Of a stretch of DNA of 30,635 nt, positions 22,498 to 30,635 are shown piece after piece. The notes under the pieces are model-generated. The model made no database searches. It was given only the letters and a program-made list of their open reading frames with translations, and was not told the DNA's origin. Location: assembly GCF_049587675.1 (NCBI RefSeq), contig NZ_JBAVEJ010000111.1, forward strand, positions 1 to 30,635, read 5' to 3'. Position 1 is the stretch's first letter, and each line of letters opens with the position of its first letter. Origin of the DNA: Sulfuricaulis sp049587675. GTDB taxonomy: Bacteria > Pseudomonadota > Gammaproteobacteria > Acidiferrobacterales > Sulfurifustaceae. A program made the position numbers and the translations under genes.

Positions 22498-23897
22498 CCG
22501 CCGCTCCCCGTTCGCAGGGTCTGCGGTAGCGCAGAGGCAATGCCGCCGATGCTGCCCGCGCCCATCGTGAGCAACACGTCGTTGCCTTGCAGCACGTCGG
22601 CCAGCGCCTGCGGCAACGCGCTCACGTCCTCCAGGAAAATCGGTTCGGTCTTGCCGCGAGCGCGGATGGCGCGACACAGCGCGCGCCCGTCCGCGCCGCT
22701 GATTGGCGTCTCGCCAGCGGCATAGACCTCCGTGACCAGCAGCGTGTCGATATCCGCGAGCACGGTGCTGAAATCATCGAGCAGATCGTGCGTGCGCGTG
22801 TAGCGGTGCGGCTGGAACACCACCACCAGCCGCCGCTCGGGCCAGCTCGCGCGTGCCGCCGCCACCGTCGCCGCGATCTCGCGCGGATGATGCGCATAGT
22901 CGTCCACCAGGATCACATCGCCGCCGTCCAGTGCCTTGCGTCCGTTGATCTGGAAACGGCGACCGATGCCGGCAAATCCGGCGAGTGCACGCGCGATGGC
23001 AGGCTCTTCGACGCCCAGTTCGTGCGCAATCCCGATGGCGGCCAGCGCATTCAGTACATTATGCTGTCCGGGCAGGTTGAGCGTCACCGTCAGCCAGTTC
23101 TTGCGGCCGCGCAGCTCGGCGGTGAAGTGCATCTTTATTCCGTCCTGACGTATATCGACCGCGCGCAGATCGGTATCGGGGGCTGTACCGTAAGTCAGCA
23201 CCGGCCGATGCACCCGCGGGACAATCTCGCGCACCACCGGATCGTCGTGACACAGCACCGCCAGTCCGTAGAACGGCAGCTGCTGGAGGAAATCCACGAA
23301 CGCCTGCTTCAGGCGGTTGAAGTCGCCGCCGTAGGTGGCCATGTGATCAGCGTCGATGTTGGTCACGACCGCCATGAACGGCGCGAGATGCAGGAACGAG
23401 GCATCGCTCTCGTCGGCCTCGGCCACGAGATATTGCCCGCGACCGAGACGCGCGTGGGTGCCGGCGCTGTTCAGGCGCCCACCGATCACGAAGGTCGGAT
23501 CGATCCCACCTTCGGCCAGGCAGCTCGCCACCAGGCTCGTGGTCGTGGTCTTGCCATGCGTGCCGGCAATGGCGATGCCGCGTTGCAGGCGCATCAACTC
23601 GCCCAGCATTTCGGCGCGCGGAATCACCGGGATCTTGGCCACGCGCGCGGCGCACACCTCCGGATTGTTCTCATCCACCGCCGAGGACACGACGACCACG
23701 TCCACGCCTTTGATGAGCTTCGGATCGTGGCCGATGCTGACCTTCGCTCCGAGCGAGACGAGGCGCTTGGTGTTCGGCGATTCACGCACATCCGAGCCGG
23801 ACACCTCGAATTGCAGGTTGTGCAGCACTTCGGCGATACCGCACATACCCGCGCCGCCGATGCCGACAAAGTGCACGCGTTTCACCCGATCACGCAT
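22494..23897 (-). CDS. murC: UDP-N-acetylmuramate--L-alanine ligase
   Basis: A 467-residue Mur ligase adding the first residue, L-alanine, to UDP-MurNAc. Seen: HFVGIGGAGMCGIAEVLHN at 9-27 for UDP binding, the ATP P-loop GTHGKTTT at 112-119, VVTNIDADHM, the LPGQHNVLNALAA motif of the central domain, and DDYAHHPREIAATVAA of the C-terminal domain. Length is typical. Its ATG overlaps the end of murG by 8 nt, and its stop overlaps murB as ATGA. Confidence 0.97.
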   Translation of the reverse strand: MRDRVKRVHFVGIGGAGMCGIAEVLHNLQFEVSGSDVRESPNTKRLVSLGAKVSIGHDPKLIKGVDVVVVSSAVDENNPEVCAARVAKIPVIPRAEMLGELMRLQRGIAIAGTHGKTTTTSLVASCLAEGGIDPTFVIGGRLNSAGTHARLGRGQYLVAEADESDASFLHLAPFMAVVTNIDADHMATYGGDFNRLKQAFVDFLQQLPFYGLAVLCHDDPVVREIVPRVHRPVLTYGTAPDTDLRAVDIRQDGIKMHFTAELRGRKNWLTVTLNLPGQHNVLNALAAIGIAHELGVEEPAIARALAGFAGIGRRFQINGRKALDGGDVILVDDYAHHPREIAATVAAARASWPERRLVVVFQPHRYTRTHDLLDDFSTVLADIDTLLVTEVYAAGETPISGADGRALCRAIRARGKTEPIFLEDVSALPQALADVLQGNDVLLTMGAGSIGGIASALPQTLRTGSGG

Positions 23898-24966
23898 CGA
23901 TCGCTCCTATACACGCGCCGGCAACGGTGTCGGCGGCATCAAGCACAGCCAGGTGACGCGCGGCACGCGCCATTTTTATCAGCAGCTCGCGATTCGCGGC
24001 AAAACCGGTGAGCAGCTCGGCGAGGCGCTCGCGTGTCAGTTCCGGCGACGGCACGAGCACCGCCGCCTCGCGCTCCGAGAGAAACCGCGCGTTGGCAGTC
24101 TGGTGATCGTCCACGGCGTAGTGATAAGGAACGAGAATTGCCGCCGAACCCGAGGCGGCCAGTTCGGCAATGGTCATGGCACCGGCGCGACACAGCACCA
24201 CATCCGCCCACGCATAGGCCTCGGCCATGTTGTCGATGAATTCCGTCACACGGGCGGGCACATCGGCGTAGGCTTGCTGCACTGCCGCGGCGGCGTTACG
24301 TCCGCATTGATGCCAGATTTCCGGCCGCGTCTTGGAGGGCAGCGACTTGATCGCCTCAGGCACGGTGTCGTTGAATATTTTTGCGCCCTGGCTTCCGCCC
24401 ACGACAAGCAAGCGCAGGTTTCCCTGGCGCGCGGCCAACCTTTCTTCCGGCGGCGGCAGCGTGGCAATCTCGTCACGCACCGGGTTACCCACCGGACGGG
24501 CAGCCAGGTGTTTACCGAAAGCATCGGGGAATCCGCTCAGCACCTGATCGGCGATCAGTGCGAGCCACTTGTTGGTCATGCCGGGGATCGCGTTCTGCTC
24601 GTGAATCAGCAGTGGCGTGCGCGTGATCCACGCCATTAAACCGCCCGGCCCGGCGACGAATCCGCCCATGGACAGCACCACATCCGGCTTGCGCCGGCGC
24701 AAGACCCGGAACGCCTGCGCCATCGCATATATAAGAGTGAATGGCAGCAGCAGCCAGCGCAGCCAACCCTTGCGCCGCACGCCCTGGATCGTCAACCAAT
24801 CCATGTCGATCGCCAGTCCCGAAGCGGGTACGGCATGCGCTTCGAGGCCGCGGTGCGTACCGAGCCACACCACTTGCACGCGTTTCTCCAGGAGCCGGCG
24901 TGCGACGGCGAGCCCCGGGAAGACATGTCCACCGGTGCCACCCGCCATGATCAGCACGCAGCTCAT
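23890..24966 (-). CDS. murG: Lipid II synthase MurG (undecaprenyl-PP-MurNAc-pentapeptide GlcNAc transferase)
   Basis: A 358-residue GT-B glycosyltransferase, peripheral on the inner face of the membrane, that adds GlcNAc to lipid I. Seen: the N-terminal glycine loop MAGGTGGHVFPGLAVA at 7-22, the second G loop SMGGFVAGPGGLMAW, HEQNAIPGMTNK, the third loop VVGGSQGAKIFND, FIDNMAEAYAWADVVLCRAGAMTIAELAASG, and a final HYAVDDHQTANARFL motif. A hydrophobic patch near 75-90 could be the membrane contact. The ATG at 24966 overlaps the ftsW stop as ATGA and is preceded by GGGGGAGGG. Confidence 0.97.
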   Translation of the reverse strand: MSCVLIMAGGTGGHVFPGLAVARRLLEKRVQVVWLGTHRGLEAHAVPASGLAIDMDWLTIQGVRRKGWLRWLLLPFTLIYAMAQAFRVLRRRKPDVVLSMGGFVAGPGGLMAWITRTPLLIHEQNAIPGMTNKWLALIADQVLSGFPDAFGKHLAARPVGNPVRDEIATLPPPEERLAARQGNLRLLVVGGSQGAKIFNDTVPEAIKSLPSKTRPEIWHQCGRNAAAAVQQAYADVPARVTEFIDNMAEAYAWADVVLCRAGAMTIAELAASGSAAILVPYHYAVDDHQTANARFLSEREAAVLVPSPELTRERLAELLTGFAANRELLIKMARAARHLAVLDAADTVAGACIGAIDA

Positions 24967-26129
24967 CCAGCCCTCCCCCAGCCGCTGGCACGCGCCTCGC
25001 GGCCGATGAGCAATAACAGGCCCATGGCGATGCAGCTCACGATCATGCTTGATCCGCCATAACTCACGAACGGAAGCGTCAGCCCCTTGGTCGGCAACAG
25101 GCCCATGTTGACGCCCATGTTGATCATCGCCTGGCTGCCGAGCAGCAGGCCTAGCCCCTGCGCCAGCCGCGAACCGTAGATCTGGCCGGCGGCTTCCGCC
25201 TGACGCGCAATGGCGAAGGCGCGCGCGATGACGATGCCGAAAACCGCCATGACGCCCAGCACGGCAATAAGCCCGAGTTCCTCGCCCATCACCGCGAAAA
25301 CGAAATCGGTATGTGCCGCCGGCAGGTAAAAGAGTTTCTGGACGCTGGCGCCCAAACCCACCCCGAACCACTCGCCGCGGCCGAAAGCGATCAGCGCTTG
25401 CACCAGCTGGAAACCGGTATTGTAAGGATCGGCCCAGGGGTCAAGGAAACTCGTTGCGCGCGCCATACGGTAAGGCGAGATGAAGGTAAGCAGCACCATG
25501 CTGCCGATACCGGCGCCGAGCACACACATGAAGTGCCAGAAGCGCACGCCGCCGAGGAACAGCATGGAAAACACCGTGATGGTGATCACCACAAATGAAC
25601 CCATGTCCGGCTCCAGCAGCAGCAGCAAGCCGATCGCCGCAACCACGAGGCTCACCATCACGATTCCCTGGGTGAAGTTCTTCAGCGACTCCTGCTTGCG
25701 CACCAGATACCCGGCGACATACACCACCATGAAGAGTTTCATGAACTCCGACGGCTGCAGGTTGACAATACCGAGCCTGATCCAGCGCGAACTGCCATTG
25801 ATGTGTACGCTGATGCCCGGCACCAGCACCACGCAGAGCGAGGCAATACCGAGAAGCAGCAGAAACGGTCCGGCCTTTTCCCACCAGCGGACGCGCGTAT
25901 GCATCGTGAACGCCATGAACAGCACGCCCAGCACCGCGTAGGCGGCATGGCGTATCAAAAAATACACGCTGTTATGCATTTCGCGGTCGGCATAGGCTAC
26001 CGACGCCGAGTACACCATGATCACACCGAGCGCGAGCAGCACAAACGTGCACCCGAGCAACCACGGATCCCACGCCGGGCGCGATCGGCCTGCGGCGCGC
26101 GTCGTTCCGGCCGTCATTACGGCGCTCAT
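24963..26129 (-). CDS. ftsW: Septal peptidoglycan polymerase FtsW
   Basis: A 388-residue SEDS glycosyltransferase with about ten membrane helices that polymerises lipid II at the septum together with its class B PBP. Seen: GSSRWIRLGIVNLQPSEFMKL at 112-132, EPDMGS near 173, AAHTDFVFAVMGEELG at 271-286, and the SEDS/FtsW-RodA signature NMGLLPTKGLTLPFVSYGGSS at 341-361. A cytoplasmic N-tail of about 20 residues rich in R, A and T precedes the first helix, longer than in RodA. ATG 26129 overlaps the murD stop as ATGA; an internal ATG at 26114 is also possible. The position between murD and murG identifies it as FtsW rather than RodA. Confidence 0.97.
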   Translation of the reverse strand: MSAVMTAGTTRAAGRSRPAWDPWLLGCTFVLLALGVIMVYSASVAYADREMHNSVYFLIRHAAYAVLGVLFMAFTMHTRVRWWEKAGPFLLLLGIASLCVVLVPGISVHINGSSRWIRLGIVNLQPSEFMKLFMVVYVAGYLVRKQESLKNFTQGIVMVSLVVAAIGLLLLLEPDMGSFVVITITVFSMLFLGGVRFWHFMCVLGAGIGSMVLLTFISPYRMARATSFLDPWADPYNTGFQLVQALIAFGRGEWFGVGLGASVQKLFYLPAAHTDFVFAVMGEELGLIAVLGVMAVFGIVIARAFAIARQAEAAGQIYGSRLAQGLGLLLGSQAMINMGVNMGLLPTKGLTLPFVSYGGSSMIVSCIAMGLLLLIGREARASGWGRAG

Positions 26130-27481
26130 GTTGTTACCTCGCGTACAGCTTCGCGGAACACCTCGGCGCGATGTTCGTAGTTGCGGAACATGTCGAAACT
26201 CGCACAGGCCGGCGACAGCAGCACCACGTCGCCCGGTTGCGCGAGACCGGCGGCGAAGCGCACGGCCTCGTGCATGTCTTTGGCGCGGCGTGCGGTTACG
26301 ACGTTGCCGAGGGCGGCCTCGATCAGCGGCGCATCGCGCCCGATCAACACCACGGCGCGCGCATGCTGCGCACACGCCGGCGTTAATTCGCTGAAATCCT
26401 GGCCTTTGCCGTCTCCGCCGGCGATGAGAATCACCGGCGCCGTCATGCCGTTGAGAGCCGCAACGGTGGCACCGACATTGGTGCCCTTCGAATCGTCATA
26501 CCAGCGCACTCCGTCATGCTCGGCCACGAGTTCGGTGCGATGATGCAGCCCCTTGAATTCACGCACCGCGGCGCAAGCGTGTTCGGGAACAACCCCGGCG
26601 GCTTCGGCCAACGCCATCGCGGCCAATACGTTGGCCAGATTGTGCCGGCCGGCGAGCGGCACTTCGCGTGCGCTCATCAGCGGCTGCGTGCCGTGCACCA
26701 GCCAGGTCTCGCCCCGGATTTCATCAAGACCATAATCCTGTGCCTCCGACGGACGTCCCAGACTGAAATTGACCGTGCGCCGTCCCGACTGGCGCATGCG
26801 CATCACCCGGGAATCGTCGGCATTGAGCACCATGGTCCCGTTGCCGCGGAAGACACGCGCCTTGGCCTCGGCGTATTCGCCGATATCACGGTATCGGTCC
26901 ATATGATCCGGCGTGATGTTGAGCACCGTCGCGGCGCGTGCGTTGAGACTGTGAGTGGTCTCGAGCTGGAAGCTCGACAGTTCCAACACGTACACGTCCG
27001 GTTCCCGATCGCCAAGCAGCGACAGTGCCGGCACGCCGATGTTGCCGCCCACGGCGGTCTGGAGCCCCGCACGCCGGCACATTTCGCCGGTAAGTGCCGT
27101 CACCGTGCTTTTACCGTTGGCGCCGGTAATAGCAATCACCGGTGCCGTAGCCTCACACGCAAAAAGCTCTATATCGCCGATGGCTTGCGCCCCAGCGCCG
27201 ACGGCGCGGACAACGGCCGGTTCCTTGACCGACACGCCGGGACTCACCACGAGCAGTCCCGGATCGCTGAAGACCGCGGCAGGCAGTCCGCCGGTATGCG
27301 CCAGCACGCGCGGAAATTCGCGCCGCAGCTCATCCAGCTTGGGCGGCTGATCACGCGTATCCACTACAGTGACGTCATAGCCGCGCGCAACGAGGTGACG
27401 CACGCAGGTCATCCCCGTGAGCCCGAGGCCCACCACCAGCGCGCGTTTTGTCTCCGTCTTGGTCATCAGCACCGCACTCAT
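26126..27481 (-). CDS. murD: UDP-N-acetylmuramoyl-L-alanine--D-glutamate ligase
   Basis: A 451-residue Mur ligase adding D-glutamate. Seen: the N-terminal VVGLGLTGMTCVRHL at 16-30 for UDP-MurNAc-Ala binding, the ATP loop ITGANGKSTV at 118-127, LELSSFQLE, LNITPDHMDRY, LAGRHNLANVLAAMALA, YDDSKGTNVGATVAAL, LIAGGDGKGQDFSEL and VLLSPACASFDMFRNYEHRAEVF at the C-terminus. ATG 27481 follows the mraY stop closely; a second ATG at 27466 (MTKTETKRA) is equally likely, since neither has a strong ribosome site. The stop overlaps ftsW as ATGA. Confidence 0.96.
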   Translation of the reverse strand: MSAVLMTKTETKRALVVGLGLTGMTCVRHLVARGYDVTVVDTRDQPPKLDELRREFPRVLAHTGGLPAAVFSDPGLLVVSPGVSVKEPAVVRAVGAGAQAIGDIELFACEATAPVIAITGANGKSTVTALTGEMCRRAGLQTAVGGNIGVPALSLLGDREPDVYVLELSSFQLETTHSLNARAATVLNITPDHMDRYRDIGEYAEAKARVFRGNGTMVLNADDSRVMRMRQSGRRTVNFSLGRPSEAQDYGLDEIRGETWLVHGTQPLMSAREVPLAGRHNLANVLAAMALAEAAGVVPEHACAAVREFKGLHHRTELVAEHDGVRWYDDSKGTNVGATVAALNGMTAPVILIAGGDGKGQDFSELTPACAQHARAVVLIGRDAPLIEAALGNVVTARRAKDMHEAVRFAAGLAQPGDVVLLSPACASFDMFRNYEHRAEVFREAVREVTT

Positions 27482-27483
27482 GT

Positions 27484-28566
27484 TTAACGAATCTTCAATG
27501 TCGCCAACCCGATCAACACCAAGATCAGCGAGATGATCCAGAAGCGCACGATCACCCGAGGTTCGGGCCAGCCTTTCAGTTCGAAATGGTGATGCAGCGG
27601 CGCCATGCGAAAAATGCGTTTGCCCGTGAGTTTGAACGACGCCACCTGCAGCATTACCGACACCGTCTCCATCACGAACACACCGCCCATGATGAACAAC
27701 ACGATTTCCTGGCGCACCGACACGGCGATCGTGCCGAGCGCCGCGCCCAGCGCCAGCGCGCCGATGTCCCCCATGAATACCATCGCCGGATAGGTGTTAA
27801 ACCAAAGAAACCCGAGCCCTGCGCCAACCATGGCGCCACAGATCACCAGCACCTCGCCCGCGCCAGCGATATAGGGAAAACCGAGATAGGCGGAAAATTT
27901 GATGTGGCCCATGACGTAGGCGAAGATACCGAGCGCTCCCGCCACCATGACCGTAGGCATGATTGCCAGACCGTCGAGACCGTCGGTGAGGTTCACAGCA
28001 TTGCTGGAACCTACGATCACGAAGTACGCGAGCAGGATGTACATCGGACCCAGGTCGATCATGATGTTCTTGAACACCGGCACGATGAGCGTGGTCTCAG
28101 CCGAGCTCTTGGCGGTGTAGTAAAGAAACAGCGCCGTGCCCAAGCCGGCAACCGTCTGCCAGAAAAACTTGGCCTTCGCGCCAATTCCACGCGGATCCTT
28201 GTTGATGATTTTCTTGTAATCATCCACCCAGCCGATGGCACCGAAGGCCGCGGTGGTGAACAGCACCGCCAACACGAACCGGTTGGAAAGATCTGCCCAC
28301 AGCAGCGTGGCGATGAATACGGCGATGAGAATCATCGCTCCACCCATGGTCGGCGTGCCGGCCTTGGACAGGTGACTCTGCGGCCCGTCCTTGCGCACCG
28401 TCTGACCGAGCTGGCGAACCCCAAGGCGGCGGATCACCGCCGGGCCGATCCAGAAACTGATCGCGAGCGCCGTCAACACGCCGAGAATTCCGCGCAGCGT
28501 GAGATAGCGAAACACGTTGAAGAACGAAAGTTCGTGCGCGAGCCGCTCGAAGAGATAGAACAACAC
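27484..28566 (-). CDS. mraY: Phospho-MurNAc-pentapeptide translocase MraY
   Basis: A 360-residue ten-helix membrane enzyme that transfers phospho-MurNAc-pentapeptide to undecaprenyl phosphate, making lipid I. Seen: KAGTPTMGGAMIL near 68-80, the aspartates GWVDDYKKI (D115/D116), NAVNLTDGLDGLA at 189-201 (D195, D198), NTYPAMVFMGDIGALALGAALG with D267, and MAPLHHHFELKGWPE with H325-H327. Length is exactly that of E. coli MraY. It starts with GTG at 28566, directly after the murF TAA, and GGAGG stands 10 nt upstream inside the end of murF, so the two are translationally coupled. Confidence 0.98.
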   Translation of the reverse strand: MLFYLFERLAHELSFFNVFRYLTLRGILGVLTALAISFWIGPAVIRRLGVRQLGQTVRKDGPQSHLSKAGTPTMGGAMILIAVFIATLLWADLSNRFVLAVLFTTAAFGAIGWVDDYKKIINKDPRGIGAKAKFFWQTVAGLGTALFLYYTAKSSAETTLIVPVFKNIMIDLGPMYILLAYFVIVGSSNAVNLTDGLDGLAIMPTVMVAGALGIFAYVMGHIKFSAYLGFPYIAGAGEVLVICGAMVGAGLGFLWFNTYPAMVFMGDIGALALGAALGTIAVSVRQEIVLFIMGGVFVMETVSVMLQVASFKLTGKRIFRMAPLHHHFELKGWPEPRVIVRFWIISLILVLIGLATLKIR

Positions 28567-29937
28567 TTAGCGATTCCTCCCGTTCTCGACCGGGGCGGGC
28601 AACGGTTTCGTGATGCCGGCGACGATCTGCTCCATGCGCATGACGCGCGAGCCCTTGACGAGTACCGTCATTTCCGCGTGCAGGCAATCCTGCAGCGCCT
28701 CGATCAGCGCCGCATGCGATTCGAAATGACGCGCGCCTTTGCCAAAGGCGCCCACGGCAATGCGGCTCAGTTCGCCGATGGCGAACAACCGTTGGACGCC
28801 GATGCGGCTGGCTAGTTCGCCGACGCGAAAATGGATGTCGGCGGCGGCCGGCCCGAGTTCGCCCATATCGCCCAGGACCAGAACGCGCTCGCCGGAGAAT
28901 TCCCGCAACACCTGCAGTCCCGCCGCGACCGAAGCGGGATTGGCGTTGTATGTGTCATCGATGATGCGCGCCCCGCTGATGCCGGGTTTCACCTCGAGGC
29001 GACCGGAGACGGTTTTCAGTTTCTCGAGTCCGGTTTTCACGTGCTCGAGCGAAGCGCCGGCGGCGATCGCCGCGCCGGTGGCTGCCAGTGTGTTCATGAC
29101 GTTATGTGCACCAAAAAGTGGTACGCGCATGTCGATGTCTCCATGGGTGGTGGTTTTGATATGGATAGCGCTGCCCGTGTCGGTGTGCCGGTACTCCGCG
29201 CTCACGTCTGCCGGGCGATCAAGTCCGAAAGTCAGGCACCGGCGCGATCCGGCCAGCCCCTTCCACAACAAAAAATATGCATCGTCGGCGTTGAGCACCG
29301 CGGTGCCGTCGGCAGAGAGGCCCGTGAAAATCTCACCCTTGGCGCGCGCCACGTCCCCGACTGTGCCCACGCCAGCGAGATGCGCCTCGCCGGCGTTATT
29401 GATCAGCGCAATCGTCGGGCGGGTCAGGCGTGAAAGGTATTCGATCTCGCCGGCATGGTTCATGCCCATCTCAATCACGGCGTAACGATGCTCCGCGCGC
29501 AGGCGCGTCAGCGTCAGCGGCACACCGATGTCATTGTTGAGATTGCCGCGCGTGACACAACCGGGGCCGGTTTCGCCAAGGATCGCGCCGATCATTTCCT
29601 TGACCGTGGTCTTGCCGTTGCTGCCGGTCACGGCGATCACGGGAATCTGCTTGAACTGACCGCGCCAGAACGCGCTGAGACTACCGAGCGCCAGCCGCGT
29701 ATCCGGCACGCGCACATAGGGCAGCAGCGTGTCCATGTCGTGTGCGAGCAGCGCACCCGCCGCGCCCGCATTGATGGCCTCGGCCAGGAAACTGTGTCCG
29801 TCGAAGTGCTCGCCCTTGATCGCAACATACAAATCGCCACGCGCGAGCGTGCGTGTGTCATGACTCACGCCCGTGAACACCACGTCCTGTCCGCTCAGTG
29901 GAGCATCCAGAACGTCGGCCAGAATCGATAGCGACAT
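28567..29937 (-). CDS. murF: UDP-MurNAc-tripeptide--D-alanyl-D-alanine ligase
   Basis: A 456-residue Mur ligase that adds the D-Ala-D-Ala made by Ddl. Seen: VSHDTRTLARGDLYVAIKGEHFDGHSF in the N-terminal domain, the ATP loop VTGSNGKTTVKEM near 103-115, GNLNNDIGVPLTL, VIEMGMNHAGEIEYLS, NNAGEAHL with the acidic/histidine pair, GAHNVMNTLAATGAA, DDTYNANPASVAAGL and VLGDMGELG. The start is GTGATG: ATG 29937 is given here, and GTG 29940 would add one residue. A doubled GGAGG lies just upstream. Unlike the usual tight murE-murF junction, 244 nt separate it from murE. Confidence 0.97.
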   Translation of the reverse strand: MSLSILADVLDAPLSGQDVVFTGVSHDTRTLARGDLYVAIKGEHFDGHSFLAEAINAGAAGALLAHDMDTLLPYVRVPDTRLALGSLSAFWRGQFKQIPVIAVTGSNGKTTVKEMIGAILGETGPGCVTRGNLNNDIGVPLTLTRLRAEHRYAVIEMGMNHAGEIEYLSRLTRPTIALINNAGEAHLAGVGTVGDVARAKGEIFTGLSADGTAVLNADDAYFLLWKGLAGSRRCLTFGLDRPADVSAEYRHTDTGSAIHIKTTTHGDIDMRVPLFGAHNVMNTLAATGAAIAAGASLEHVKTGLEKLKTVSGRLEVKPGISGARIIDDTYNANPASVAAGLQVLREFSGERVLVLGDMGELGPAAADIHFRVGELASRIGVQRLFAIGELSRIAVGAFGKGARHFESHAALIEALQDCLHAEMTVLVKGSRVMRMEQIVAGITKPLPAPVENGRNR

Positions 29938-29940
29938 CAC

Positions 29941-30184
29941 GCCTCCGCCTCCGAAAGTGTGTCGTCACACCTAACTGCCCGTTGTCTGCGTCTGGCGGCA
30001 TTCGCGGTCAGTCGCATCCCCACTACGTGGGGGGCGCCGCGGAGCGTTGCCCGAGGGACCCGCGATGCGGGATCGGGCAGCGGAGCGGACGCCAACGACC
30101 GCACTCGGGGCGCCTGTATCCTGTACAGCGGTCGCATCTCCAGAAGAACCTCTGCTCTGCGATGTGCGGTCGTCTGCTCCCTGC
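29941..30184 (-). other. Spacer between murE and murF holding an 83-codon open frame with coupled ends
   Basis: On the minus strand an open frame starts with ATG at 30188, overlapping the murE stop as ATGA, and ends with TGA at 29939-29937, which overlaps the murF GTGATG start. The product would be 83 residues (MSREQTTAHRRAEVLLEM to DDTLSEAEA), arginine- and alanine-rich, with no domain I recognise. Nested palindromes fill its middle, so the translation looks like that of a non-coding element kept in frame rather than a conserved protein. If it is translated, ribosomes could pass from murE to murF without a gap. Whether it is a real small gene cannot be decided from sequence alone. Confidence 0.4.
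30018..30087. repeat. Palindrome-rich REP-like element
   Basis: CCCCAC-TAC-GTGGGG (30018-30032) is a perfect 6-bp hairpin. Next is a compound hairpin, TGCCCGA (30048-30054) with TCGGGCA (30073-30079), enclosing CCCGC-GAT-GCGGG (30059-30071). The compound hairpin is bracketed by two direct copies of GCGGAGCG (30039-30046 and 30080-30087). The design recalls REP/BIME or miniature palindromic elements of proteobacteria. Other copies cannot be checked in this window, where I saw none. Confidence 0.55.
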
Positions 30185-30635
30185 TCATGCCGCCCTCCCC
30201 AACAATTCGCGCACCGCGTCGCGGTCGCTGTATGGCAGGCGGGTATCGCCCACCTGCTGGTAATCCTCGTGTCCCTTGCCAGCGATGAGCACGATGTCGC
30301 CTTCACCCGCGTGACCGATAGCCTCGGCAATTGCCGCTTTGCGCTCGCGAATGACCTTGGGAGAAGCGTTCATGCCGCGGAGAATATCGGCAATGATGGC
30401 GTCACCTGATTCGTGCCGCGGATTGTCATCGGTCAGCACCACGCTGTCCGCGAGCCGCTCGGCGATCTCGCCCATCACTGGGCGCTTACCGCGGTCGCGG
30501 TCTCCACCGCAGCCGAAGACGCACCAGAGCTTGCCGCGCGCGTGCTCACGCAGAGCAAGCAGGACTTTTTCCAAGGCGTCGGGCGTGTGCGCATAGTCCA
30601 CCACCACCAGCGGCAGACCGCGCGCGCCGCCGAAA
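30185..30635 (-). CDS. murE: UDP-MurNAc-L-Ala-D-Glu--meso-diaminopimelate ligase, 5' part outside the window
   Basis: The C-terminal 150 residues of MurE, which adds meso-diaminopimelate to UDP-MurNAc-dipeptide. Seen: LVVVDYAHTPDALEKVLLALRE, VFGCGGDRDRGKRPVMGEIAERLAD, the DDNPR motif that recognises meso-DAP (LTDDNPRHESGDAI), and IAGKGHEDYQQV. Frame continues open to the window edge, so the N-terminal and ATP-binding domains lie outside. The stop overlaps ATGA of the short frame in the murE-murF spacer. The DNPR motif implies a DAP-type Gram-negative wall. Confidence 0.96.
   Translation of the reverse strand, partial: FGGARGLPLVVVDYAHTPDALEKVLLALREHARGKLWCVFGCGGDRDRGKRPVMGEIAERLADSVVLTDDNPRHESGDAIIADILRGMNASPKVIRERKAAIAEAIGHAGEGDIVLIAGKGHEDYQQVGDTRLPYSDRDAVRELLGRAA

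Noticed and set aside
22587..24011. Plus-strand 474-codon open frame opposite murC
   Set aside because: It is antisense to murC with all Mur ligase motifs present; a codon-bias shadow.
27448..28815. Plus-strand 455-codon open frame opposite mraY
   Set aside because: It is very rich in His, Arg, Asp and Glu with no domain, and is antisense to a full-length mraY.
1..30635. CRISPR arrays, insertion sequences, prophage genes or toxin-antitoxin pairs
   Set aside because: No spaced direct repeats, transposase, integrase or phage-like frames were recognised; the genes are conserved housekeeping, pilus and stress functions.

Overview
This is a chromosomal stretch of a GC-rich gammaproteobacterium. 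The evidence is the gene order murE-murF-mraY-murD-ftsW-murG-murC-murB-ddl-ftsQ-ftsA-ftsZ-lpxC-(M23 peptidase)-secA-argJ-mutT/thiE, which converges on pilB-pilC-pilD-coaE. That arrangement is typical of gammaproteobacteria such as pseudomonads, xanthomonads and sulfur-oxidising lineages. A Chromatiales- or Acidiferrobacterales-like organism is a guess from the overall look, not something shown here. The outer membrane (lpxC), meso-diaminopimelate cell wall (DNPR motif in MurE) and type IV pili indicate a diderm, surface-motile or adherent cell.

Layout. 1-2292 (minus): the 3'-truncated parE (topoisomerase IV subunit B), preceded by a secreted CNP1-like protein. 2380-5244 (minus): a compact operon of rubrerythrin, a GlpC/HdrD-like Fe-S protein, an encapsulated-ferritin-type protein (EncFtn) and a DUF3501 protein. 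It is driven by a near-consensus sigma-70 promoter whose -10 box lies inside a perfect palindrome resembling Fur-family (Irr/PerR) operators. 5245-5671: a divergent intergenic region with a 19-codon leader ORF. 5672-10179 (plus): pilB, pilC, pilD, coaE. 10176-17042 (minus): Nudix/ThiE-like fusion, argJ, secA, M23 peptidase, lpxC. 17384-30635 (minus): the division and cell-wall (dcw) cluster from ftsZ back to the 5'-truncated murE. Most of its genes are joined by ATGA or other short overlaps.

How the genes work together. MurE, F, D and C finish or start the UDP-MurNAc-pentapeptide pathway with MurB and Ddl. MraY and MurG build lipid II. FtsW polymerises it at a division site organised by FtsQ, FtsA and FtsZ. 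LpxC commits UDP-GlcNAc to lipid A, and SecA drives export. PilB, PilC and PilD extend and process type IV pili. The rubrerythrin operon looks like a peroxide/iron-handling module.

The least ordinary parts are these: (a) the rubrerythrin operon, whose EncFtn lacks a recognisable encapsulin-docking tail and has no encapsulin gene beside it in this window; (b) the operator architecture over its promoter; (c) a 244-nt palindrome-rich spacer separating murE and murF that keeps an open frame with overlaps at both ends; (d) a perfect 13-bp dyad upstream of lpxC. No tRNA, rRNA, CRISPR array, transposase or prophage gene was seen.
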